Positions 1 to 8,024 of a DNA stretch of 64,000 bases are shown piece by piece. The notes under the pieces were generated by a model, which saw nothing but the letters and a program-made list of their open reading frames with translations, did no database searches and was not told the DNA's origin. The stretch comes from Bacteriovoracaceae bacterium (GTDB lineage: Bacteria > Bdellovibrionota > Bacteriovoracia > Bacteriovoracales > Bacteriovoracaceae). Every line of letters begins with the position of its first letter. Position 1 is the first letter of the stretch. Both the position numbers and the translations under genes were made by a program. The DNA lies in NCBI GenBank assembly GCA_016784965.1, contig JADHTQ010000001.1, positions 1 through 64,000 on the forward strand, read 5' to 3'.

Positions 1-30
1 GTGCACAATTTAGTGCGCTAAATTGTGCAC
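1..30. repeat. Perfect 13-bp inverted repeat
   Basis: GTGCACAATTTAG, a 4-nt centre (TGCG), then the exact reverse complement CTAAATTGTGCAC. It lies 24 nt beyond the stop codon of the small minus-strand gene at 54-311. It could be the stem of a terminator for that operon or an operator for a gene beyond the window edge. The window ends at the repeat, so a U-run on the minus strand cannot be seen. The GC content of the arms is low for a terminator. Confidence 0.6.
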
Positions 31-53
31 ATGGTCCCACAAGTCTGCTGGCA

Positions 54-311
54 CTAACCTGGAATAGATGGTAATTTGCGTGGAGCTCCACCTGGTCGTG
101 AACCGGGAGGTGCTGGTCTTTTGGGACGTAGCTTTGCCATAATCTGGCTAGGAGTTTCCATGACGTGAAATAGCACATTACCAGTCATAACAATTTTTGT
201 TTTTCGTGATTCTCTGGTAAAGGTTAAGATTTGGCGAGGATTGACATATAACTCCCATTTCTGAATTGGTGCGCCACTGCCTTGGAGGGTAATTCCTGTT
301 AGTTTGATCAT
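54..311 (-). CDS. Small FlbD-like protein
   Basis: Protein of 85 aa. The first ~60 residues follow the pattern of the short flagellar FlbD family: a MIKLTG start, a central VNPRQI segment, a TKIVMTG strand and a closing VMETPSQIMAKL helix. FlbD proteins are small, usually flagellar-locus proteins of poorly known role; the match here is by pattern only. The last ~25 residues form a Pro/Arg/Gly-rich tail that the family does not usually have. It starts 23 nt after the rplT stop and probably shares that transcript, which is an unusual place for a flagellar gene. The function is therefore uncertain; it could simply be a small regulatory or RNA-associated protein. Confidence 0.55.
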   Translation of the reverse strand: MIKLTGITLQGSGAPIQKWELYVNPRQILTFTRESRKTKIVMTGNVLFHVMETPSQIMAKLRPKRPAPPGSRPGGAPRKLPSIPG

Positions 312-334
312 AGCTTTATAATTCTACCCTGGTA

Positions 335-685
335 CTAACGTTTTGCTACAGTCTCGTGGATGACTTTAAATCCGTCACCGTCTAATGCTGCAATTTCAGC
401 AAGCATTTTTCTGTTTAACTCACAACCATTCTTTTTCATAGATCCCATGAATTTTGAATAGGAAGTTCCTAGCTGTTTTGCAGCAGCAGAAATTCTAATT
501 ATCCATAGTTTTCTAATATCGCGTTTGAAAATTCTTCGACCTTTATAAGCATTGTGTAGAGCACGCTTGACGGTCTCAGCAGTATGCCTAAACTTTCTTC
601 TTCTATCGAAATGAAAACCCTTTGCGAGTTTCAATATCCTATTTCTTCTTCTTCTGGCCTTAAAGCCTCTTCTCACTCTGGACAT
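335..685 (-). CDS. rplT: 50S ribosomal protein L20
   Basis: Protein of 116 aa, the usual length for L20. It has the very basic N-terminal extension (MSRVRRGFKARRRRNRIL) that threads into 23S rRNA, and the conserved globular core with KRDIRKLWIIRI and YSKFMGSMKKNG. L20 is needed early in assembly of the large ribosomal subunit and in many bacteria also represses its own operon by binding the leader mRNA. It follows rpmI by 30 nt in the classical infC-rpmI-rplT order. Confidence 0.97.
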   Translation of the reverse strand: MSRVRRGFKARRRRNRILKLAKGFHFDRRRKFRHTAETVKRALHNAYKGRRIFKRDIRKLWIIRISAAAKQLGTSYSKFMGSMKKNGCELNRKMLAEIAALDGDGFKVIHETVAKR

Positions 686-715
686 TTCGCCTGCTCCTTA
701 TTTAACAAACACCTC

Positions 716-913
716 TTAGGCATAAGGTATTAATTTTTTTACTCTTTTTTGGTCTGCTTGTGAAATATAGTCTGTTTTACCAGCAATTTTTTTTGATTTT
801 TGTGACCTTTTTTCTAAAATGTGCCGAAGGCCTTTTCTTCTTCTCTTTACCTTTCCAGTCGCGGTAAGAGAAAAACGCTTCGCAGCAGCACTTTTAGTCT
901 TCATCTTTGACAT
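716..913 (-). CDS. rpmI: 50S ribosomal protein L35
   Basis: About 65 aa of L35, with the family signature MSKMKTKSAAAKRFSLTATG and a C-terminal half rich in Lys and Arg. Three consecutive possible start codons occur (TTG, ATG, ATG at 919, 916 and 913). The third is chosen because a GGGAG ribosome-binding site ends six bases upstream and because L35 proteins normally begin M-x-K-M-K-T. The 114-bp gap to infC contains a 12-bp palindrome (CTTGATATCAAG, 971-982) that could be part of an autoregulatory leader structure, but a fold was not computed. Confidence 0.95.
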   Translation of the reverse strand: MSKMKTKSAAAKRFSLTATGKVKRRRKGLRHILEKRSQKSKKIAGKTDYISQADQKRVKKLIPYA

Positions 914-1027
914 CATCAACTCCCGTCTATATAAAAAGCAGATCCTTAAGTAACCGAACCCTAAAAGAGCCTTGATATCAAGTTTTAAGCTTTTTGTAAA
1001 AGGAAAAAATATTAATTCATTAAAAGA

Positions 1028-1687
1028 TTACTCAGTGGGATGCGCACCAGATCTTTTCTCCATTTTGTGGTGCTTGACCTCTTCTTTTTCTTGATCTTTC
1101 TGTTGAGCACGAAGCTTTACGCGAGCAGCTGCCTCTTTAATAATCTTCTTATCTGGAGCAACCATAGAAATAATTCTATTTCCCATCATTCTTGGCTCAG
1201 ACTCTATAATGGCGCCTAATTCCCTAACGTTTTCAATAATTCCAAGAAATTTTTGAAAGCCAACGTCCCTGTGCGCCATTTCGCGACCACGAAATTGCAT
1301 AACCAACTTGACCTTATTTCCACTAAGCAAGAATTTACTAGCTCTTTTGAGTTTCGTCTCCAAATCGTGAGCTTCAATATTGGGCCTAAACTGGATTTCT
1401 TTTAATGCAGTGGTGAGTTGCTTCCTTTTTGAAGCATTCGCACTTTTTTGCGTCTCATATTTATGTTTTCCATAATCAATAACTTTAACAACTGGTGGCT
1501 TTGCATTTGGGGACACTTCAACTAGATCTAAACCTCGATCACCTGCTATCCGCCTGGCTTCTGTCAGGGATACAATGCCAAATTGCTCGCCATCGTCAGA
1601 AATCAATCTACACTCAGACAACCTAATGTCATCATTCATCCTAGGGCCAATATTTCTCCCTCTTTTGCCGCGATTATCTATACTAAT
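1028..1687 (-). CDS. infC: Translation initiation factor IF-3, likely ATT start
   Basis: IF-3 binds the 30S subunit, blocks 50S joining and proofreads start codons. The protein shows the N-terminal domain (MNDDIRLSECRLISDDGEQF, GLDLVEVSPNAKPPVVKVIDYGK), a basic linker and the C-terminal domain (KEIQFRPNIEAHDLETKL, VMQFRGREMAH). A short charged tail extends it slightly. A strong AAGGAGG occurs at 1693-1699, and the only codon at ideal spacing (5 nt) is ATT at 1685-1687. A longer frame from TTG at 1711 would place the Shine-Dalgarno inside the coding region. IF-3 genes starting with AUU are known from enterobacteria, where the poor start codon allows IF-3 to limit its own translation. thrS, often upstream, is absent here. 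Confidence 0.93.
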   Translation of the reverse strand: MSIDNRGKRGRNIGPRMNDDIRLSECRLISDDGEQFGIVSLTEARRIAGDRGLDLVEVSPNAKPPVVKVIDYGKHKYETQKSANASKRKQLTTALKEIQFRPNIEAHDLETKLKRASKFLLSGNKVKLVMQFRGREMAHRDVGFQKFLGIIENVRELGAIIESEPRMMGNRIISMVAPDKKIIKEAAARVKLRAQQKDQEKEEVKHHKMEKRSGAHPTE

Positions 1688-1749
1688 AGTAACCTCCTTT
1701 TTCTTCAACAACGCGCAGCTGTTAGTGGCAGCTACATATTTTTAGATGT

Positions 1750-1957
1750 CTAAAATAGCACATCCATATAAAAAGTAAATTCCTTTATTCCATAACCCTT
1801 CTTTAATACTTCCTGTTTTATGCCTTGGCACACAACAGGAGACTCATCTAATAATTCTGGCAGGTTGGCAAGTAAAATCTTTGTTGCAAGATAGATTAGT
1901 GACAATATCGCCAAAAATATGCTCTGCGTCTGCTAGCAATGTTGAAGAAGATAACTC
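1750..1957 (-). pseudogene. Relic of a CDF-type cation efflux gene
   Basis: Directly after the folE stop codon the minus strand continues with protein-like sequence in two frames. The first piece, in the folE frame, reads ELSSSTLLADAEHIFGDIVT and resembles the helix-2 signature of cation diffusion facilitators (LLADA-x-H-x-x-x-D). From 1899 to 1750 another frame reads ILLANLPELLDESP, then IKQEVLKKGYGIKEF and a TAG stop, resembling the last membrane helix and the start of the cytoplasmic domain of the same family. About 100 residues between these parts are missing and there is no start codon. The most likely reading is an internally deleted, frame-disrupted transporter gene. The match is by motif memory and is moderate. 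Confidence 0.4.
1752..1779 (-). promoter_or_regulatory. Putative infC promoter, extended -10
   Basis: On the minus strand, TTTACT (1774-1779), a 16-nt spacer and TATTTT (1752-1757) with TG one base upstream of the -10 resemble an extended-10 sigma70-type promoter. Transcription would start near 1745 and give a leader of about 58 nt before the ATT start. An inverted repeat TTTTAGA-tg-TCTAAAA (1740-1755) overlaps the -10 and start point and could be an operator. This is a reading of consensus similarity only. Confidence 0.35.
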
Positions 1958-2548
1958 TTAATGCTTAATTAATGTCATCAATTCTTGACGAGTGTTGGTG
2001 CTTTTTAAAAAACTACCACGCAAAGAAGATGTGACCATAACAGAATTTTGTTTTTCAACTCCCCTGCAGGTCATACAAAAGTGTTTGGCCTCAATAATAC
2101 ACGCTGCCCCCTGAGCGTTAATATTTTCCATGATGGAGGTTGTCACCTGATTGCCAATTCTCTCTTGAATTTGAAGCCTTCTAGAGTAAACCTCTAAGAT
2201 TCTTGCCAATTTTGATATCCCTACAATTTTATCAGATGGAATATAGGCCACATGGGCCTTGCCGTAAAAAGGTAGAAAATGGTGCTCACAAGTGGAGTAA
2301 AATTCAATATCTTTAAGCAAAATTATCTGATTATAAGGAATGGCCGAATCTTCTTCAAAGACCGTTAAAATTTTTCCCGGATCACTTTGATAACCACTAA
2401 AAATTCGCTGCCATGATTTAAGCATTCGTTCAGGAGTGCCCTTTAATCCTTCTCGCTTTGAATCTTCACCAAGATACTCTAATATCTCCATGATATTTTG
2501 TTTAATCATTTTATCATTGTTGCTGTCAAAATGTTTTTTATTGGTCAT
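1958..2548 (-). CDS. folE: GTP cyclohydrolase I
   Basis: Protein of 196 aa. It converts GTP to 7,8-dihydroneopterin triphosphate, the first step of tetrahydrofolate (and often queuosine) synthesis. The zinc site is intact: Cys and His in STCEHHFLPFYGK near residue 87 and Cys in HFCMTCRG near residue 158. The substrate-binding segments GISKLARILEVYSRRLQ and VMVTSSLRGSF are present. The length agrees with bacterial FolE. It starts 11 nt after the acyltransferase gene and is probably the last intact gene of the npt-plsB-folE operon. Its C-terminus abuts the efflux-gene relic. Confidence 0.96.
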   Translation of the reverse strand: MTNKKHFDSNNDKMIKQNIMEILEYLGEDSKREGLKGTPERMLKSWQRIFSGYQSDPGKILTVFEEDSAIPYNQIILLKDIEFYSTCEHHFLPFYGKAHVAYIPSDKIVGISKLARILEVYSRRLQIQERIGNQVTTSIMENINAQGAACIIEAKHFCMTCRGVEKQNSVMVTSSLRGSFLKSTNTRQELMTLIKH

Positions 2549-2559
2549 TTAATTCACCT

Positions 2560-4338
2560 TTAAAACTTAATATTGAACATTAACTGCGCCTTTAAGTCCC
2601 CTGCGTAGCTACTGATACGCCGACTTAACCTTGGAGCATTGGTCACAAAAAACTTATCTTCCTTTTTGGCAACCACCTTCTCATTGGAAAAATATGCAAA
2701 ACTACTCTTAATTAGGGGCAATGTACCACTTTCAACATATTTTACAATTTGACCGTGGGTAAATTCTGTATGAAAAATACTTAAAAATTCCTTTTGATAT
2801 TCTTCATAACTAAATTGTCGATTGAGATCATCCTTTATCAGCGACAAAAGTGCCAAGCTTGAAATGTAGTATCCTTCATATATATAGCTAAAGCCCCTTG
2901 AAAATATTCCAAGGGTTGAAATAATAGCATACATATCTTTGTAATTGACGGCCATACACTCTTCTATGGTTTGAATAGGTCTACCTACCACATCAGATAA
3001 CAACGTTAGCGCTTGATGTAAAAATTCACTTCTGGGTGGAAGGTAAAACTCATGTTTTAATTGATTCAACTGAGTGTCAAAAAAAGCTCTAAGCTCCAAG
3101 GGTGTAGTAAATTGTCCTTGGAACATTTTAATCCAGCCTAAATTGATAATCCATGGGACCAAAAAGTGGTGTAAAATTGTGTTTTTTGAATAGAGCACTT
3201 CTTTTCGACAATCTTCTCTAATAGAATAAAAAACATTCCCAAAGCGCGATTTTCCCAAAACATTTACTTTGCGATTACCAATTAAGATATCGAGTGCATG
3301 CTCAAGTGCACCTTCAACCTTATCTCCTTGGAGTGTTTCTGTCACGGGTACTTTAAATTTATCACAAAAGCTAAGAATTTTTTTGGCCTTTGTTAAAATA
3401 TCATCCCACTTCATAGCTCCGACAGGCTCGTCGAGCATAATAAGTGCTATTAGCGAGGATGGGCTCACTACAATATTTTTGCCTACAGAATGGAAGCACC
3501 CAAATGCTAGCTTTTGAATTTTTTGTCGCTCATCTTCTTGCTCAAGTGGTTCAATGGGTTTTCCAAGTCTTATGTGGACACTCCCCAATTGATAGGAAAA
3601 AATCTTATACAATTTTAAAATTTGTAAAAAGCTCTCCTTTTTCTTTGCCCCGCCCTCTAGTTCTCTGGACATTGATTTTTGTTCGGGAACATACTCATGA
3701 GATATACTTGTGGGTACAAATAAAAGAGGTCTTTTATGTTCCTTGGGAACACAGTCATGGGCCTCAACCAGCATATTAAAAAAGCCATATTTTGGAGGTA
3801 GTAATTTTCCAGATCTAGAGCGACCTCCCTCAAAAAAGAACTCTATCGGCTTCCCTTTTATCAGCAGATAGTACAAATATGCTTCAAAAACAAGTTTGTA
3901 AATAATATCCTTTTTAAAGCTTCTTCTAATAAAGAAGCACCCCGATTTTCGAAATAGTGGACCAATGGGAAAAACATTGAGGTTGATTCCTCCAGCTACA
4001 TAAAGTGGAAGTTTAAAGGTTTTATAAACCATGTAATTGACTGCTATATAATCGGCATGAGACTGATGGTTTGGAACCAAAATTACATTGTTTTCCTTTA
4101 CTAATTTTATAAAATCGGTGTCGGGCGGAGATTGTATGAAAATCCCATGATATAGTTTGTAAATTACTGCATCTAAAAATTTACCAAACCCTTTTAAAAC
4201 TGGCTCTGACACATCTGCGGCAATCTCTTTTAAAGACTTGAGAGCCTTTTGCTTGGCCTCTTCAGAATTTGCTACTCGTTGCTTTAGCTTTGGATAAGTT
4301 AGAACAATCTCCTGCATTTCTTTTACTACTTTATCCAT
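2560..4338 (-). CDS. plsB: PlsB-like glycerol-3-phosphate acyltransferase
   Basis: Protein of 592 aa of the PlsB/GPAT family, which acylates sn-glycerol-3-phosphate at position 1 to begin phospholipid synthesis at the inner membrane. Acyltransferase block I is NHQSHADYIAV (HxxxxD catalytic pair, near residue 93). Block III is FFFEGGRSRSGKLLPPKYG near residues 165-185, which binds the glycerol-phosphate. A following FVPTSISHEYVPE corresponds to block IV. It is clearly shorter than E. coli PlsB (about 800 aa), closer to eukaryotic DHAP/glycerol-P acyltransferases in size, so an alternative acceptor is possible. It lies 13 nt after the Na/Pi transporter gene. Confidence 0.85.
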   Translation of the reverse strand: MDKVVKEMQEIVLTYPKLKQRVANSEEAKQKALKSLKEIAADVSEPVLKGFGKFLDAVIYKLYHGIFIQSPPDTDFIKLVKENNVILVPNHQSHADYIAVNYMVYKTFKLPLYVAGGINLNVFPIGPLFRKSGCFFIRRSFKKDIIYKLVFEAYLYYLLIKGKPIEFFFEGGRSRSGKLLPPKYGFFNMLVEAHDCVPKEHKRPLLFVPTSISHEYVPEQKSMSRELEGGAKKKESFLQILKLYKIFSYQLGSVHIRLGKPIEPLEQEDERQKIQKLAFGCFHSVGKNIVVSPSSLIALIMLDEPVGAMKWDDILTKAKKILSFCDKFKVPVTETLQGDKVEGALEHALDILIGNRKVNVLGKSRFGNVFYSIREDCRKEVLYSKNTILHHFLVPWIINLGWIKMFQGQFTTPLELRAFFDTQLNQLKHEFYLPPRSEFLHQALTLLSDVVGRPIQTIEECMAVNYKDMYAIISTLGIFSRGFSYIYEGYYISSLALLSLIKDDLNRQFSYEEYQKEFLSIFHTEFTHGQIVKYVESGTLPLIKSSFAYFSNEKVVAKKEDKFFVTNAPRLSRRISSYAGDLKAQLMFNIKF

Positions 4339-4351
4339 TATTCATACCTCT

Positions 4352-6034
4352 TTAATTTGTACTTCTTGCATCGTGAATTCTCTCTATCGCCTGAGAGATA
4401 TTATGAGAATGTCCCCTAATCTTGGACATTGATGCAACCATTTCCGAGTAAGTCATGACTGTTTCTGGCTCATATGCACCTCTTGAAATCCTATCTACAT
4501 ACTTGTGACGAATCGATTCTGCAACCACTATTAATTCCTTTGATTTTCTATCAAAAACAGTCCCATCAAAAGGGTCCTCGGGATCAGATGGGGCAATAAC
4601 CTCTTCGAAGTATTTTTTAATTTCAAAAAAGTACTCAAAAAACTCCTTTTTGGATTCTCCTTGCTGCCATTTTTGATTTTCTCTAAATTTCGAATAACGT
4701 AACACTACTTTCTCTAGATAATCTGCAACGCTCTCTAGTTCATCAGCAATCCTTACAATTCCTTGGGACTCACTAGATTGTGCAAAAGAGAGTCTTTTCT
4801 CCATGGTTTGGCATATAAACAGGGTTACTTCTTTTTGAATATTATCTGTAATCCTTTCATAATCACTGATTTTTGCTAAATGTTTTCCATTGGAATTTTC
4901 ATTTTTTGCGTACTCATAGGACATGTCAAACATTCGGTGTACAATGTCTTTCATCTTGGCTATTTCGTTACAGGCTTGAACTAAAGCAGTGGCCGGCAAC
5001 ATATCCGTAGGGTTTCCCAACATAACTAAATGATGCTGTTCTTTTACTTCTTTATCGGGAGTAATTTTAACTACAAATTTTGCCAGAATATTGATCAAGG
5101 GAAGAAACAAAAGGGTAGCAGTCACGTTAAAGATTGTATGGGCGGTCGCAACGTGTACTGCAATATTGGGTCTGTCACCTAATTCATTGATAAAATTTGC
5201 TTCTCCCGGAATCAACCACTCTATAAATTGCACATATAGTGGAAATATTGCAAGCATCACAACAACGCCAAATACATTAAAAAATGCATGGGCCCGTGCT
5301 GCTCTTTTGGCATGCACATTCCCTCCAATTGATGCCAAAACTGCAGTTATGGTAGTCCCAATGTTTTGTCCTAGCACCAGTGCTACCGACGTGTAAAATC
5401 CAATTACCCCAGATATGGCCATCGCAATGGTGATACCCAACATTGCAGAAGAGGATTGGACGATCATTGTCAAAACACATCCGACTACCGCAGAAGCCAG
5501 GTAGGCCCCATAATGATGTCCCGAAAAATAACTTATACTATCTAGAAATTCGGGCATAGAATGAAGTGGCTTAAATGCATCACTCATGGTTTTTAGTCCC
5601 AAAAAGATCATTCCCACTCCAAGGAATATTTTTCCAATTTGAGTCCATTTGGGATTATTAGAAAACAACGCCGGAAAAACCCCAATACCAATTAACAAAA
5701 GCCCATATTTACCTACTTTGATCGAAATGATCCATCCAGTAACGGTGGTACCAATATTAGCACCAAAAATAACTCCTATGGCTTGAGTTAGCTGCATGAG
5801 TCCCGCATTGACAAAACCTATTACCATGACAGTTGTTACCGATGAGCTTTGTACAATCATTGTAACAACAACTCCAACTGAAACTGCCAGCAAGCGATTG
5901 GATGTCAAAGAATTGATAATTTTTCGAATAATACTACCGGCTGCTGATTGCAGAGAGTCAGACATAATCTTCATTCCATAAAAGAAGATTCCAAGGCCCC
6001 CGAGTACCGTGTATGTAATTTGAAATACATTCAT
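4352..6034 (-). CDS. Na/Pi cotransporter family protein with PhoU-like tail
   Basis: Protein of 560 aa. The first ~320 residues are hydrophobic and contain the duplicated Na/Pi-cotransporter core, with the two QSSS motifs (QSSSVTTVMVIGF and QSSSAMLGITIAM) each followed by an N-I-G-T-T motif (GANIGTTVTG and GQNIGTTITA). Residues from ~340 onward are helical and charged, as in the PhoU-like domain of NptA/YjbB-type proteins. Known relatives move phosphate with sodium; in several bacteria they act mainly in phosphate efflux or homeostasis. It is the first gene of the operon with plsB and folE. AAAGGA precedes the ATG. Confidence 0.88.
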   Translation of the reverse strand: MNVFQITYTVLGGLGIFFYGMKIMSDSLQSAAGSIIRKIINSLTSNRLLAVSVGVVVTMIVQSSSVTTVMVIGFVNAGLMQLTQAIGVIFGANIGTTVTGWIISIKVGKYGLLLIGIGVFPALFSNNPKWTQIGKIFLGVGMIFLGLKTMSDAFKPLHSMPEFLDSISYFSGHHYGAYLASAVVGCVLTMIVQSSSAMLGITIAMAISGVIGFYTSVALVLGQNIGTTITAVLASIGGNVHAKRAARAHAFFNVFGVVVMLAIFPLYVQFIEWLIPGEANFINELGDRPNIAVHVATAHTIFNVTATLLFLPLINILAKFVVKITPDKEVKEQHHLVMLGNPTDMLPATALVQACNEIAKMKDIVHRMFDMSYEYAKNENSNGKHLAKISDYERITDNIQKEVTLFICQTMEKRLSFAQSSESQGIVRIADELESVADYLEKVVLRYSKFRENQKWQQGESKKEFFEYFFEIKKYFEEVIAPSDPEDPFDGTVFDRKSKELIVVAESIRHKYVDRISRGAYEPETVMTYSEMVASMSKIRGHSHNISQAIERIHDARSTN

Positions 6035-6302
6035 GAAAAAAATCCTTTTTGAAGAGTTTACAAGTATACCTAACGTCTTCTTTTTTAGCTTTTATCCACC
6101 GTAAGTCAATTATTTACTCTCCATACTCAAAGAATTATTTCTCATCTATTAAGATTATTTTGGGGTAACTCCTAACTTGTAGCGGCAAAGGTAACACAAT
6201 CAGCTACTTGCAACAATTTTAATGTCTTAAATGGGGAATAATTTGCATACTGAGTAAATAATATAGGCGTTGCTTCTCTTTATCTTAAAAAGCATTTCTG
6301 GT

Positions 6303-7622
6303 TTAGATAAACAACTTGAATATAGAGTATAGTGGATAGTTGTGTATATTAAACATTGTATCGAAGTTGCGTTTAGAAAATTGTAACCCAAATTGGGAAT
6401 GAGCTTTTTCTTTGAGAAACTGTTGCATACTTTTAAGCGTTCCTGTTTTTCCACTTTTAACTTCAATGGGAACAACTTTTCCCTCTAAGCCAATTACGTA
6501 ATCTACTTCTGCCATAGAATTTCTTTTTTCTCTGTTCCAATAAAATAGATCCATTTTTTTGTATGGATTACTATAAGCTAAAAGTTCTTGGCCTACAAAT
6601 GATTCAGTAACCTCTCCTATGTTGGAAATTGTTTGACTTGGATTTAATATCCACTGTCCCAAATCTATTCCTAATATGGTTTGTGATAACGCAATATCTA
6701 AAAATATCATTTTAAAAATTGAAGGATTTGCCTCTGCTCCTAGTGGTATTGCATTTGAGGAAGAGTGTACGACCGAATGGACAATTCCTGCCTTAATCAG
6801 AAGGTCAAGGGCCGGTTTCAAGTCACGCGCTTTTGTATTTTTATCAACGGAAGTAAAAGTAAATTTTTTAGTGAGCATTCTTGGGATAGAACTGAATAGT
6901 TTTTCTACATGAATAACCTGCTTTGCTTTGGCATATTTTGAAAAGTCCTGACGATAAGTCTCAATCAGGTCATTGTGAATCATTTTAGTTTTTTTAAGAT
7001 CCTTTGTATCAATCCATTTTTTAACTGCCTCGGGCATTCCTCCAACTGCCATATATTCACCAAACAATCCGATAAACAAATCATGTAAAAATAAATCCAT
7101 GGGTTTTTGGCAATCATGGTCAGTTATAAACTGATATAACTTTTTATTACCAGTTGCATGCAAGAATTCGTAAAAGTTCATTGGATATACATATAAACTT
7201 CTGACTCTACCTACTGGTATACCCACATCTTCAAGCGTAAAGTCTAAAAGTGATCCTGCAGATACAACATGAAGTTTTGGAAGTTGTTCATAAAAATATC
7301 TAAGTGCCGTTATTGCTCTTGGACACTCCTGAATTTCATCAAAAAACAGTAGGGTTTTACCTGGAACAATATCTACATCTAGTGCTGCAATAATTTTTTT
7401 GACAATAACACTTGGGTCTAAATCTTGCTCAAAAATTGAAATCAATCCAGGCCTTTGCTCAAAGTTTAGTTCTACAAAATTATAAAAAGATGTTGAGAAC
7501 TCTCTTATCAGATAACTTTTTCCTACTTGGCGAGCTCCACGTAAAATCAATGGCTTATGATCTTGATCAGACTCCCATTTTGCTAACTCTTCTTGTAATT
7601 GACGAAACATAGTCTTTCTCAC
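6303..7622 (-). CDS. AAA-type ATPase with DUF4143 domain
   Basis: Protein of 439 aa. Walker A is GARQVGKS (around residue 30) and Walker B is LLFFDEIQ, followed by the sensor-like SAGSLLDF. The C-terminal part has the DUF4143 layout, ending in a nuclease-like element (SMAEVDYVIG followed by VVPIEVKSGK) that resembles the D-(E/D)xK core of PD-(D/E)XK folds. These widespread ATPases have no agreed function and are often found in variable genome regions. The gene stands alone, with about 270 bp and 400 bp of non-coding DNA on its two sides, which fits independent acquisition. GAGAAAG precedes the ATG. Confidence 0.85.
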   Translation of the reverse strand: MRKTMFRQLQEELAKWESDQDHKPLILRGARQVGKSYLIREFSTSFYNFVELNFEQRPGLISIFEQDLDPSVIVKKIIAALDVDIVPGKTLLFFDEIQECPRAITALRYFYEQLPKLHVVSAGSLLDFTLEDVGIPVGRVRSLYVYPMNFYEFLHATGNKKLYQFITDHDCQKPMDLFLHDLFIGLFGEYMAVGGMPEAVKKWIDTKDLKKTKMIHNDLIETYRQDFSKYAKAKQVIHVEKLFSSIPRMLTKKFTFTSVDKNTKARDLKPALDLLIKAGIVHSVVHSSSNAIPLGAEANPSIFKMIFLDIALSQTILGIDLGQWILNPSQTISNIGEVTESFVGQELLAYSNPYKKMDLFYWNREKRNSMAEVDYVIGLEGKVVPIEVKSGKTGTLKSMQQFLKEKAHSQFGLQFSKRNFDTMFNIHNYPLYSIFKLFI

Positions 7623-8024
7623 ATTTTTATATTGTTAGCTCTTTATATCATATTTAAGGATGTTAAGACAGGGGTATTTACTGATAAAACGGACATTATG
7701 CATAGGGTGTTTTGTTGAAAAATGGGCATTGTAATAATGCTGTTAAAAAATGTTCAAAAAATATCAGTCAGTATTCCAACTTAAAATTCCGCCAAATGTC
7801 AGAAATGTCAACATTCTAATGTTTGGATATTTTTTACAACATGTTAACTACTTCCCATAACTTTACGAATGTGTGTGTGTATTTTTATCAAAGGCCACAA
7901 TTAGCGATTTAAACAAGCCTCTATTTTAAAGCAACCCCTATAAAACTAATAAACCTCAAACAATACTTTTAAATCGCTACTGTGGCCTTTAACAAGCAGT
8001 GAGTCTGGCAGCTTACAAAGCAAA
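7623..8024. other. 402-bp gene-free stretch
   Basis: This very AT-rich spacer holds no credible open reading frame. The 7623-7700 part should contain the promoter of the minus-strand ATPase gene. A GT dinucleotide run of five units sits at 7871-7880. The only clear structure is the long imperfect inverted repeat at 7890-7990, listed separately. Confidence 0.6.
7890..7990. repeat. 101-bp inverted-repeat element
   Basis: The arms at 7890-7913 and 7968-7990 are near-perfect inverted copies: the left arm contains AAAGGCCACAATTAGCGAT and the right arm ends GCTACTGTGGCCTTT, differing by one base change and one single-base gap over ~23 bp. The 54-bp centre is unstructured by eye. The element lies 34 bp past the end of the minus-strand gene at 8025-8555. 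It could be a long hairpin ending that transcript, a small-RNA gene or a MITE/REP-like repeat. Confidence 0.6.

Noticed and set aside
6227-6475. 82-aa minus-strand frame at the 3' end of the first DUF4143 gene
   Set aside because: Overlaps the conserved nuclease-like tail in another frame and lacks a start signal.
7871-7880. GT dinucleotide run as a phase-variation tract
   Set aside because: Only five units and not in a gene or a recognisable promoter spacer.
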